Positions 25,791-38,045 of a DNA stretch of 64,000 nt are shown here, one piece after another. Positions within the stretch are counted from its first letter, which is position 1. Each line of letters starts with the position of its first letter. Origin of the DNA: Penium margaritaceum (Eukaryota; Streptophyta; Zygnematophyceae; Desmidiales; Peniaceae); contig SZWC01001184.1 of the NCBI GenBank assembly GCA_023375785.1, positions 41,096-105,095 of the forward strand, read 5' to 3'. Position numbers and translations under genes: made by a program. The notes under the pieces are model-generated. The model ran no database searches. It was given only the letters and a program-made list of their open reading frames with translations, and had not been told where the DNA came from.

Positions 25791-28700
25791 AGTACAACGA
25801 CCTTCAGTCGGTAGTAGCACGGTGTGCCTACCATGCACAATGACCGACCAAAGTAGGCATATAAACTGCCTTAGACCCAAGAAATCCGCGGTGTGTGGTC
25901 AAAGTTGACAATTCATAATACGAGTCACAAATGGTCAATGGGGGAAACAATGATTTGGGAACACCAAGCATCAACTAGCAAGTACAAGGAGCTTCAATAC
26001 GTTGTGGCACGGTATGGATACCATGCATGATGACCAACCAAAGTAGGCATATATCACTGACCATGACCAAATAATGTCACTAAGTGTGGCAAACTTTGAC
26101 AACTCATAACACGAGTCACAAATGTTCAGGGTGGAAGATAATGGCTTGTGAATACAAGCTATCAACTAGCAAGTACAAATACCTTCAATATGTGGTGGCA
26201 CAGTGTGGCTACAATGCACAGTGACCAATCAAGGTATGCATATGTCACTGACCATGAACAAAGAATTTCACTTCATGTGGTCAACATTTACAACTCACAA
26301 CACGATTCACAGATAGTCAGAGGGGGCTAACAATGGTTTGGGAACACTAGCTGTCAAGAAGAAAGCACAAAGACCTTCAATACGTAATGACACGGCGTGG
26401 CAACCATGTACAGTGACTAACCAAAGTAGGCATATGTCACAAACCATGACCAAACGAATTTCACAGCGTGTGGTCAACGTTGGAAACTCATAACACGAGT
26501 CACAAATGGTCAATGGGGGAAACCATGGGTTGGGAACACTAGTTTTCAAGTAGAAAGTAGAAAGGTTTTCCACAAGTAGTGGCACGGTGTGGCTAGCGTG
26601 CACAGTGACCAACCAAAGGATGTACTCTCCACTGACTATGACCAAAGAAGTCCACTATGTATGGTCAACATTGACAACTCATGACACAAGTCACAAATGG
26701 TCAGAGGGAGAGACAATGGTTTGGGAACCCTATGTATCGACTCAAAAGGACAAAGAACTTCAATACGTAGTGGCACGGTGTGGCTACCATGCACACCAAA
26801 CAACCAAACTAGGCATATGTCACCGACCATGATGAAAAAAATTCAATATGGGTGGTCAACATTCACCAACCATAACACGAGTCACTACCGGTCAGAGGGG
26901 GAAACAATGGTCTGTGAATATCAGTTCTCAACTAGCAAGTACATCAACCTTCAATCAATATAAGCACAGTGAGGGTACCATGCACAATGACAGCCCAAAG
27001 TAGGCATATGTACTACCTTGGACCAAAGAAATCCGTTGTGTGTGGTCCGATTAACAACTCATAATAGGAGTCACAAATGGCCAGAGGGGGAGACAATGGG
27101 TTGGTAACACCAGGTATCAACTAGCAAGCACAAGGACCTTCAATAAGTTGTGGCACGGTGTGGGTACCATGCATGATGACCAACCAAAGTAGGCATATGT
27201 CACTGACCATGACCAAATACTGAAACTTAGTGTGGTATACTTTGACAACTCATAACACGAGTCACAAATGGTCATGTTGGAAGATAATGGGTTGCGAGTG
27301 CTATTTATCAACTAGCAAGTACAAATACCTTCAGTATGTAGTGGCACAGTGTGGCTAAAATGCACAGTGACCAGCCAAAGTATGCATATGTAACTGACCA
27401 TGAACAAAGAATTTCACTTAATGTGGTCAACATTTACAACTCACAACACGAGTCACAGATAGTGAGAGGGGGCTAACAATGGTTTAGGAACACTAGCTGT
27501 CAACAAGAAAGCACAAAGACCTTTGATACGTAATGACACGACGCGGTAACCATGTACAGTGACAAACCAAAGTAGGCATATGTCACAACCCATGACCAAA
27601 CGGATTTCAGAGCGTGTGGTCAACGTTGAAAACTCATAACACGAGTCAAAAATGGTCATTGGGGGAAACCATGGGTTGGGAACACTAGTTATCAACTAGC
27701 AAGTAGAAATATTTTCATCACATAGTGGCACGGTGTGGCTAGCGTGCACATTGACCAATCAAAGGATGCACTCGTCACTGACTATGACTGACGAAGTCCA
27801 CTATGTAGGGTCAACATTGACAACTCATAACACGAGTCACAAATGGTCAAAGGGAGAGACAATGGTTTGGGAACCCTATGTATAGAATAGAAAGGACAAA
27901 GAACTTAAAAACGTTGTGGCACGGTGTGGCTACTATGCACACCCAACAACCAAACTAGGCATATGTCACCGACCATGATGAAAGAATTTCAATATGGGTG
28001 GTCAACATTCACCAACCATAACACGAGTCCCAAACGTTCAGAGAGGAAAAAAAGGGTTTGTGAATACAAAATCTCAACTAGCAAGTACAACGACCTTCAA
28101 TCAATATAGGCACAGTGTGGCTACCATGCACAACGACCGACCAAAGTAGGCATATGTACTACCTTGGACCAAAAAAATCCGCTATGTGTGGTCTGCGTTA
28201 AAAATTCATAATAGGAGTCACAAATGGTCAGAGGGGGAGACAATGGGTTGGGACCACCAGGTATCAACTAGCAAGCACAAGGAGCTTCAATAAGTTGTGG
28301 AACGGTGTGGATACCATGCACGATGGCCAACCAAAGTAGGCATATGTCACTGACCATGACCAAATAATGTGACTAAGTGTGGTAAACTATGACAACTCAT
28401 AACACGAGTCAATTTTGGTCAGGATGGAAGATAATGGGTTGTGAATACTAGTTATCGACTAGCAAGTACAAATACCTTCAATATGTAGTGGCACAGCATG
28501 GCTACCATGCACAGTGACCAACCAAAGTATGCATATGTCACTGACCATGACCAACGATTTTCACTTCATGTGGTCAGCGTTGACAGCTCACAGCACGATT
28601 CACTGATAGGAAGAGGGGGTAACAATGGTTTGGGAACACTAGCTATAAAGTAGAATGCACAAATACCTTTAATATGCAGTGACACGGTGTGGTAATCATG

Positions 28701-31700
28701 TACAGTGACAAACCAAAGTAGGTATATGTCACTAACCATGACCAAACGAATTCCACAGTGTGTGGCCAATATCCACAACTCATAACATGAGTCACAAATG
28801 GTGTGGTGAGGAACCAATGGATTGGGAACACTGGTTGTAAACTAGCAAGTATGAAGAACTTCAACAAGTAGTAGCACGGTTTGGCTAGCGTGCACAGTGA
28901 CCAACCAAAGGATGAATGCGTCACTGACTATGACCGAAGAAATCCAGTATGCATGGTCAACATTGAAAACTCATAACACGAGTCACAAATGGTCAGAGGG
29001 AGAGACAATGGTTTGGGACCCTATGCATGGACTAGAAAAGACAAATCACTTCAATACGTAGAGGCACAGTGTGGATACCATGCACACCAAACAACCAAAA
29101 TAGGCATATGTCACTGACCATGACCAAAGAATGTCAATCTGGGTGGTCAACGTTCACCAACCATAACACGAGTCAAAAACGGTCAGAGGGGGAAACAATG
29201 GTCCGGGAATATGAGTTCTCAACTAGCAAGTACAACGTTCTTCAATCAGTAGTAGCACGGTGTGGCTACCATGCACAGTGACTAACCAAAGAAAGCATAT
29301 GTACTGCCTTTAACCAAAGAAATGCACTGTGTGTGGTCAACGTGGACAACTCATAACACGAGTCACAAATAGTCCAAGGGGGAACAATTGTTTGGGAACA
29401 CCAGGTATCAACTAGCAAGGACAATGACCTTCAATACGTTGTGGCACGGGGTGGATATCATGCACAATGACCAACCAAGGTATGCATATGTCACTGACCA
29501 TGACCAAAGAATGTCACCATGTGTGGTAAACTCTCAGAACTCATAACACGAGTCACAAATGGTCAGAGTGGAAGATAATGGTTTCTAAAAACTAGTTATC
29601 GACTAGCAAGTACAAATACCTTCTATATGTAGTGGCACAGTATGGCTACAATGCACAATGACCAACCAAAGTATGCATATGTCTCTGACCATTATCAAAG
29701 AATTTCACTTCATGTAGTCAATGTTGATAACTCACAATACAAGTCACAAATATTTAGAGGGGGTAAAAATATTTTGGGAACACTAGCTATCAACTAGAAA
29801 GCACAGAGACCTTCGATACGTAGTGACATGGCTTGGTAACCATGTACAGTGACAAACCAAAGTAGGCATATGTCACTAACCATGACCAAACGAATTTCAC
29901 AGTGTGTGGTCAACGTTGAAAATGCATAACACGAGTCACAAATGGTCAGAGGGGGAAACAATGGGTTGGGAACACTAGTTATCAACTGGCAAGTACAAAG
30001 ACCTTCAACAAGCAGTGGCACGGTATGGCTAGCGTGCACATTGACCAAGCAAAGGATGCATACGTCACTGACTATGACCGAAGAAGTCCATTATGTGTAG
30101 TCAACGTTGACAACTCATAACACGAGTCGAAAATGGTCAGAGGGAGAGACAATGCTTTGGGAACCCTATGTATCGACTAGAAAGGGCAAAGAACTTCATT
30201 ACCTAGTGGCACGGTGTCGCTAATATGCACACCAAACAACCAAACTAGGCATTCGTCACTGATCATGACCAGAGAATTTCAATATGGATGGTCAACGTTG
30301 ACCAACCATAACACGAGTCATAAACGGTCAGAATAGGAAACAATGCCATGGGAATATGAGTTCTCAACTAGCAAGTACAACGCCCTTCAATTAGTAGTAG
30401 CAAGGTGTGGCTACCATGCACAATGACCAACCAAAGAAGGCATATGTACTGCCTTTGACCAAAGAAATGCGCTGTGTGTGGTCAACGTTGACAACTCATA
30501 ATACGAGTCACAAATAGTCAGAGGGGGAACAATTGTTTGGGAACACAAGGTATCGACTAGCAAGCACAACGACCTTCAATACATTTTGGCACGGGGTGGA
30601 TACCATGCACGATGACCAACCAAGGCATGCATATGTCACTGACCATGACCAAAGAATGTCACCATGTGTGGTAAACTCTGAGAACTCATAACACGAGTCA
30701 CAAATGGTCAGAGTGGAAGATAATGGTTTCTAAAAACTAGTTATCGACTAGCAAGTACAAATACCTTCTATATGCAGTGGCACAGTGTGGCCACAATGCA
30801 CAGTGACCAACCAAAGTATGCATATGTCTCTGACCATTACCAATGAATTTCACTTCATGTGGTAAATGTTGACAACCCACAATACGAGTCACAAATATTC
30901 AGAGGGGGAAAAAATGTTTTGGGAACACTAGCTATCAACTAGAAAGCACAGAGACCTTCGATAAGTAGGGACATGGCGTGGTAACCATGTACAGTGACAA
31001 ACCAAAGTAGGCATATGTCACTAACCATGACCAAACAAATTTCACAGTGTGTGGTCAACGTTGAAAATGTATAACACGAGTCACAAATGGTCAGAGGGGG
31101 AAACAATGGGTTGGGAACACTAGTTATCAACTGGCAAGTACAAATACCTTCATCAAGCAGTGGCACGGTATGGCTAGCATGCACATTGACCAAGCAAAGG
31201 ATGCATACGTCACTGACTATGACCGAAGAAGTCCACTATGTGTAGTCAACGTTGACAACTCATAACACGAGTCGAAAATGGTCAGAGAGAGAGGCAATGG
31301 TTTGGGAACCCTATGTATCGACTAGAAAGGACAAAGAACTTCAATACGTAGTGGCACGGTGTCGCTAATATGCACACCAAACAACCAAACTAGGCATTCG
31401 TCACTGATCATGAACAGAGAATTTCAATTTGGGTGGTCAACGTTGACCAATCATAACACGAGTCATAAACGGTCAGAATAGGAAACAATGCCATGGGAAT
31501 ATCAGTTCTTAACAAGCAACTACAACGACGTTCAGTCAGTAGTAGCACGGTGTGGCTACCATGCACAATAACCGACCAAAGTAGACATATACACTGGCTT
31601 TGACTAAAGAAATCCGCTGTGTGGTCAACGTTGACAACTCATAGTACAAGTCACAAATGGTCAGAGGGGCAAACAATGGGTTGGGAACACCAAGTATCAA

Positions 31701-34700
31701 AGAGCGAGCAGAATGGGGCTTTGATACGTTGTGGCACGGTGTGGATACCATGCACGATGACCAACCAAAGTAGGCATATGACACTGACAATGACCAAATA
31801 ATGTCACTAAGTGTGGTAAACTTTGACAACTCATAACACGAGTCACAAATGGTCAAGGTGGAAGATAATGGTTTGTGAATACTAGTTATCCACTAGCAAG
31901 TACAAATACCTTCAATATGTATTGGCACAGGGTGATTACCATGCACATTGTCCAAGCAAAGTATGCATATGTCACTGACCATGACCAAAGAATTTCACTT
32001 CATGTGGTCAGCGTTGACAACTTACAACACGATTCACAGATATTCAGAGGGGCTAACAACGGTTTGGGAACACTAGATATCAACTAGAAAGCACAAAGAC
32101 CTTTGATATGTTGTGACACGGTGTGGTAACCATGTATAGGGACCAACCAAAGTAGGCATATGTCACTAACTATGACCAGACGGATTTCATGGTGTGTGGT
32201 CACGGTTGAAAACTCATAACACGAGTCACAAATGGTCAGTGGGGCAAACCATGGGTTGGGAACACTAGTTATCAACTAACAAGTAGAAATATCTTCAACA
32301 ATTAGTGGCACGGTTTGGCTAGCGTGCACATTCACCAACCAAAGGATGCATATGTCACTTACTGTGACCGAAGAAGTCCACTATGTGTGGTCAACATCGA
32401 CTATTCAGAACACGAGTCACAAATGGCCAGAGGGAGAGACAATGGTTTGGGAACCCTATGTATCGACTATAAAGGACAAAGAACGTCAATACGCAGTGGC
32501 ACGGTGTGGCTAATATGCACACCAAACAGCCAAACTAGGCATATGTCACTGACCATTACCAGAGAATTTCAATATGTGTGGTCAACGTTGACCAACCTTA
32601 ACGGTCAGGGGAGGAAACAATGCTATGGGAATATCAGTTCTCAACTAGCAAGTACAACGACCTTCAGTCAGTAGTAGCATGGTGTGGCTACCATGCACAA
32701 TGACCGACCAAAGGAGGCATATGTACTGCCTTTGACCAAAGGAATCCGCTGTGTGTGGTCAACGGTGACAACTCATTATACGAGTCACAAATGGTCAGAG
32801 GGGGAAACAATGGTTTGGCAACAACAAGTATCAAATAGCAAGCACAAGGAGCTTGAATGCGTTACGGCACGGTGTGGATACCATGCACGACGACCAACCA
32901 AAGTAGGCATACATCACTGACCATGACCAAATCATGTCACTAAGTGTCGTAAACTTTGACAACTCAAAACACGAGTCACAAATGGTCAGGGTGGAAGATA
33001 ATGGTTTGTGAATACTAGTTATCGACTAGCAATTACAAATACCTCCAATATGTAGTGGCGCAATGTGGCTACAATGCACAGTTACCAACCAAAGTATGCA
33101 TATGTCACTGACCATGAACAAAGGATTTCACTTCATGTGGTCAACATTTACAACTCACAACACGAGTCACATATAGTCAGAGGGGGCTAACAATGGTTTG
33201 GGAACACTAGCTGTCAACAAGAAAGCACAAAGTCCTTCGACACGTAATGACACGGCGTGGTAACCATGTACAGTGACAACCCAAAGTAGGCATGTATCAC
33301 AAAGCATGACGAAACGGATTTCACAGTGTGTGGTCAACGTTCAAAACTCATAACACGAGTCACAGATAGTCAGTAGGAAACCATGGGTTGGGAACACTAG
33401 ATATCAACTAGCAATTAGAAAGATTTTCAACAAGTAGTGGCACGGTGTGGCTAGCGTGCAGAGTGACCAGCCAAAGGATGCACACGTCACTGACTATGAC
33501 CGAAGAAGTCCACTACGTATGGTCAACATTGACAACTCATAACACGAGTCACAAATGGTCAGAGGGAGAGACAATCATTTGGGAACCCTATGTATCGACT
33601 CAAAATGACAAAGAACTTCAGTACGTAGTTGCACGGTGTGGCTGCTATGCACACCAAACAACCAAACTAGGCATATGTCACCGACCATGATGAAAGAATT
33701 TCAATATGGGTGGTCAACATTCACCAACCATAACACGAGTCATAAAAAGTCAGAGGGGGAAACAATGGTCTGTGAATATCAGTTCTCAACTAGCAAGTAC
33801 ATCGACCTTCAATTAGTATAAGCACAGTGTGGCTGCCATGCACAATGACCGACCAAAGTAGGCATATGTACTACCTTGGACCAAAAAAAACCGGTGTGTG
33901 TTGTCCGATTAACAACCCATAATAAGAGTCACAAATGGTCAGAGGGGGAGACAATGGGTTGGGAACACTGGGTATCAACTAGCAAGCACAAGGACCTTCA
34001 ATAAGTTGTGGGACGGTGTGGATACCAAGCATGATGACCAACCAAAAGAGGCATATGTCACTGACCATGACCAAATTATGTCACTAAGTGTGGTAAACTT
34101 TGACAACTCATAACACGAGTCACAAATGGTCAGGGTGGAAGATAATGGTTTTTGAATGCTAGTTATTGACTATCTAGTACAAATACCTTCAATATGTAGT
34201 GGCACAGTGTGGCTACGATGCACAGTGACCAGCCAAAGTATGCATGTCACTGACAATGAACAAAGAATTTCACTTAATGTGGTCAACATTTACAACTCAC
34301 AACACGAGTCACAAATAGTCAGAGGGGGCTAAGAAAAGTTTAGGGACACTAGCTGTCAACAAGAAAGCACAAAGACCTTCGATACGTAATGACACGGCGT
34401 GGTAACACTGTACACTGATAACCCAAAGTAGGCATATGTCACAACCCATGACCAAATGGATTTCACAGCGTGTGGTCAACGTTGAAAACTCATAACACGA
34501 GTCACAAATGGTCAGTGGGGGAAACCATGGGTTGGGAACAATAGTTATCAACTACAAAGTAGAAATATTTTCAACAAGTACTGGCACGGTGTGGCTAGCA
34601 TGCACAGTGAACAACCAGAGGATGCACTCGTCGCTGACTATGACCGAAGAAGTCCACTATGTATGGTCAACATTGACAACGCATAACACGAGGCACAAAT

Positions 34701-36931
34701 GGTCAGAGGGAGAGACAATGGTTTGGGAACTCTATGTCTAGACTAGAAAGAACAAAGAACTTCAAAACATAGTGGCACGGTGTGGCTACTATGCACACCC
34801 AACAACCAAACTAGGCATATGTCACCGACCATGATGAAAGAATTTCAATATGGGTGGTCAACATTCACCAACCTTAACACGAGTCCCAAATGTTCAGAGG
34901 GGAAAACAAGGGTTTGTGAATATCAATTCTCAACCAGCAAGTACAACGACCTTCAATCAGTATAGGTACAGTGTGGCTACCATGCACAATGACCGACCAA
35001 AGTAGGCATATGTACTACCTTGGACCAAAGAAATCCACTATGTGTGGTCTGCGTTAAAAACACATAATAGGAGTCACAAATGGTCAAAGGGGGAGACAAT
35101 GGTTTGGGAACACCAGGTATCAACTAGCAAGCACAAGGAATTTCAATAAGTTGTGGCACGATGTGGATACCATGTACGATGGCCAACCAAAGTAGGCATA
35201 TGTCACTAACCATGACCAAATAATGTCACTAAGTGTGGTATACTATGACAACTCATAACACGAGTCACTAATGGTCAGGATGGAAGATAATGGTTTGTGA
35301 GTACTAGTTATTGACTAGCAAGTACAAATACCTTCAATATGTAGTGGCACAGCGTACCATGCACATTGACCAACCAAAGTATGCATATGTCACTGACCAT
35401 GACCAACGAATTTCACTTCATGTGGTGAGCGTTGACAACTCACAACACGAGTCACTGATAGGTAGAGGGGGGTAACAATGGTTTGGGAACACTAGCTATT
35501 AAGAAGAGTGCACAAATACCTTTAATATGTAGCGACACGGTGTGGTAACCATGTACAGTGACAACCCAAAGTAGGCATATGTCACTAACCATGACCAAAC
35601 GGATTTCACAGTGTGTGGTCAACGTTGCAAACTCATAACACGAGTCAAAAATGGTCAGTAGGGGAGACCATGGGTTTGGAACACTAGTTACAAACTAGCA
35701 ATTAGAAAGATTTCCAACAAGTAGTGCCACGGTGTGGCTAGCTTGCACAGTGACCAACCAAAGGATGCACACATCACTGACTATGACCGAAGAAGTCCAA
35801 TATGTATGGTGAACATTGACAACTCATAACACGAGTAACAAATGGTCAGAGGGAGAGACAATGGTTTGGGAACCATATGTATTGACTAGAAAGGACAAAG
35901 AACCTCAATACGTAGTGGCACGGTGTGGCAACTTTGCTTACCAAACAACCAAACTAGGCATATGTCACCGACCATGATGAAAGAATTTCAACATGGGTGG
36001 TCAACGTTCACCAACCATAACACGAGTCACAAACGGTCAGAGGGGGAAAAAATGGTCTGTGAATATCAGTTCTCAACTAGCAAGTACAGCGACCTTCAAT
36101 CCGTATAAGCACGGTGTGGCTACCATTCACAACGACCGACCAAAGTAGGCATACGTACAACCTTTGACCGAAGAAATCCGTTGTGCGTGGTCAGTGTTGA
36201 CAACTCATAATAGGAGTCACAAATGGTCAGAGGTGGATACAATGGTTTGGGAACATCAGGTATCAACTAGCAAGCATAAGGACCTTCAATAAGTTGTGGC
36301 ACGGTGTGGATACCATGCACGATGACCAACCAAAGTAGGCATATGTCACTGACCATGACCAAATAATGTCACTAAGTGTGGTAAACGTTGACAACTCATA
36401 ATAGGAGTCACAAATGGTCAGAGGTGGATACAATGGTTTGGGAACATCAGGTATCAACTAGCAAGCATAAGGACCTTCAATAAGTTGTGGCACGGTGTGG
36501 ATACCATGCACGATGACCAACCAAAGTAGGCATATGTCACTGACCATGACCAAATAATGTCACTAAGTGTGGTAAACGTTGACAACTCATAACACGAGTC
36601 ACATATGGTCAGGGTGGAAGATAATGGTTTATGAATACTAGTTATGGATTAGCAAGTACAAATACCTTCAATATGTAGTGGCACAGCGTGGCTACCATGC
36701 ACAGTGACCAACCAAAGTGGGCATATGTCACTGACCATGACCAACAAATTTCACTTCATGTGGTCAGCGTTGACAACTCACAACTCGAGTCACTGATAGT
36801 TAGAGGGGGGTAACAATGGTTTGGGAACACTAGCTATCAGCTAGAAAGGACAAAGACATTCAATACGAAGTGACACGGCGTGGTAACCACGTACAGTGAC
36901 AAACCAAACTAGGCATATGTCACTAACCATG
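25791..36931 (+). repeat. HOR run between composite units 2 and 3
   Basis: About ten HOR copies, with A-specific 'cttcatgtggtca' near 26,270, 27,420, 28,565, 29,708, 30,855, 31,998, 33,130, 34,270, 35,415 and 36,756. The copies at 29.27-30.42 and 30.42-31.56 kb share many private variants and look like a recent duplication. The last interval is 191 bp too long because of an exact monomer duplication at 36.2-36.6 kb. The run ends where the B monomer changes to the atypical form near 36,930. Confidence 0.92.
36195..36576 (+). repeat. Exact tandem duplication of one monomer length
   Basis: The stretch starting 'gttgacaactcataatagga' and running through 'aggtggatac', 'gaacatcaggtatcaactag', 'gataccatgcacgatgacc' and 'gtcactaagtgtggtaaacg' appears twice with a 191-bp offset. 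For example, 'aggtggatac' is at 36,231 and 36,422. I see no differences between the two copies. The unit spans the end of E and the start of F, so its register differs from the monomer boundary used above. It points to a very recent unequal exchange or an assembly duplication. Confidence 0.92.
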
Positions 36932-37319
36932 ACCAAATAATTTCAATATGGATGGTCAACGTTCACAACACATAACATGAGTCACAAATGGTCAGAGGAG
37001 GAAAACATGGTTTCAAAACACTATGTCTTCTAGCAAGTACAGATATTATTTGTATGTATTGGCACGGTGTGGCTACTGTGCACAATGACCAAAGAAGTGT
37101 AGTGTCTGTGGTCAACGTTCACAGCTCATGATACAAGTCAAAAACGGGCAGAGGGAGAAACAATGGTTTGGGAATACTCAGTATCGACTAGCAAGTACAA
37201 AGACCTTCCATAAGTGGGGCACGGTGTGGCTACCATGCACAATGACCAACCAAAGTATGCTTGTGTCATTGGATATCATAAAAAGAGTTTCACTGTGTGT
37301 AGTAAACTTTCCTTCTTAC

Positions 37320-37523
37320 GGCTGGTCAATGGGAGCAATAGTTGAGAGGTTACTCAAGCTCGAAGTTGCAAATTTTGAAATTCTGTCTGCGTCAATGTTT
37401 TTTTATCAAACAAAATTTTTTATTATTCATACTTTTGAAAACTACCCTCTAATCTTACACCCCCTTATTTTATGCCCTTTACCGATAGGAGCCCTTGTAA
37501 TGTCATTTGGACATCATATGAAC
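37320..37523 (+). other. AT-rich non-satellite flank of SINE copy 3
   Basis: This matches the sequence before SINE copies 1 and 2 ('gaagttgcaaattttgaaat', 'ttattattcatacttttgaa', 'cttacacccccttattttat'). A short open frame crosses it from satellite DNA, but the frame is not maintained in the other two copies, so I do not call a gene. Confidence 0.6.
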
Positions 37524-37814
37524 ACCATGTGAGTTGGCTTAGTGCTTATAGAGTTTGATTCTGGAGTAGTAGTTCCTGGGTTTGAATCCTCTTACGCGCA
37601 ATATAGAATAGGCTCGCGACCTGGGGGAGGGGTGGCCGTGTTTTGATACCTCAACTCTACCTTCGAGCCTAAGCCGTGGGGGGGGGTACGGGGGTGTCAC
37701 AATGCGGTCGCAAATCTGTCCTCCAGGTCGTCCACGGAACATGCCTCTAGGGGGGTGGGAGGGAGTATTCCAGTGAAGGCACCTACGCGTAAAAAATGAA
37801 AAAAAACCGACCTG
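37524..37814 (+). mobile_element. tRNA-derived SINE-like element, copy 3
   Basis: This is the same element as copies 1 and 2, with TTGGCTTAGT at 37,534-37,543, the B-box-like GGTTTGAATCC at 37,579-37,589, the CTCTAGGGGGG motif and 'gcacctacgcgtaa', followed by an A-rich end ('aaaaaatgaaaaaaaaccg') that is more A-rich than in the other copies. Its G tracts are short. The A-rich 3' end supports a retroposed origin, but a clean target-site duplication cannot be shown by eye. Confidence 0.72.
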
Positions 37815-38045
37815 GTATCAAAGGGATAAACCTTTTGCTATTTGTTGACTAGCAAGTACAAAGACTTTCAACAAGTACTGGAACGGTGTGGCTACCGTGC
37901 ACAATGACCAACCAGATTAGCCATGTGCCACTTACCATGACCAGATAATTTTACTATGTGTGGTCAACGTTGACAACCCATAATATGGGTCACGAATGGT
38001 CAGAGGGGGAAACAATGGTTTGGGAATACTAGATACCAACTAGCA

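Larger units (their letters stand above)
36932..38045 (+). repeat. Composite HOR unit 3 with captured SINE-like insert
   Basis: The architecture matches units 1 and 2: 'accaaataatttcaatatgg', a diverged monomer, 'agtatgcttgtgtcattgg', the AT-rich flank, the SINE-like element, 'ataaaccttttgctatttgt', 'accagattagccatgtgcc' and 'actagataccaactagcaag'. The first diverged monomer is shorter than in units 1 and 2: the segment corresponding to 'gacctatccaagtaggcata' in unit 2 is missing near 37,085. The A-to-A interval is about 1,771 bp. Confidence 0.87.

Noticed and set aside
37128-37532. 134-codon open frame crossing satellite and SINE flank
   Set aside because: It starts in satellite, is not kept in the sister units at 16 and 25 kb, and shows no domain.
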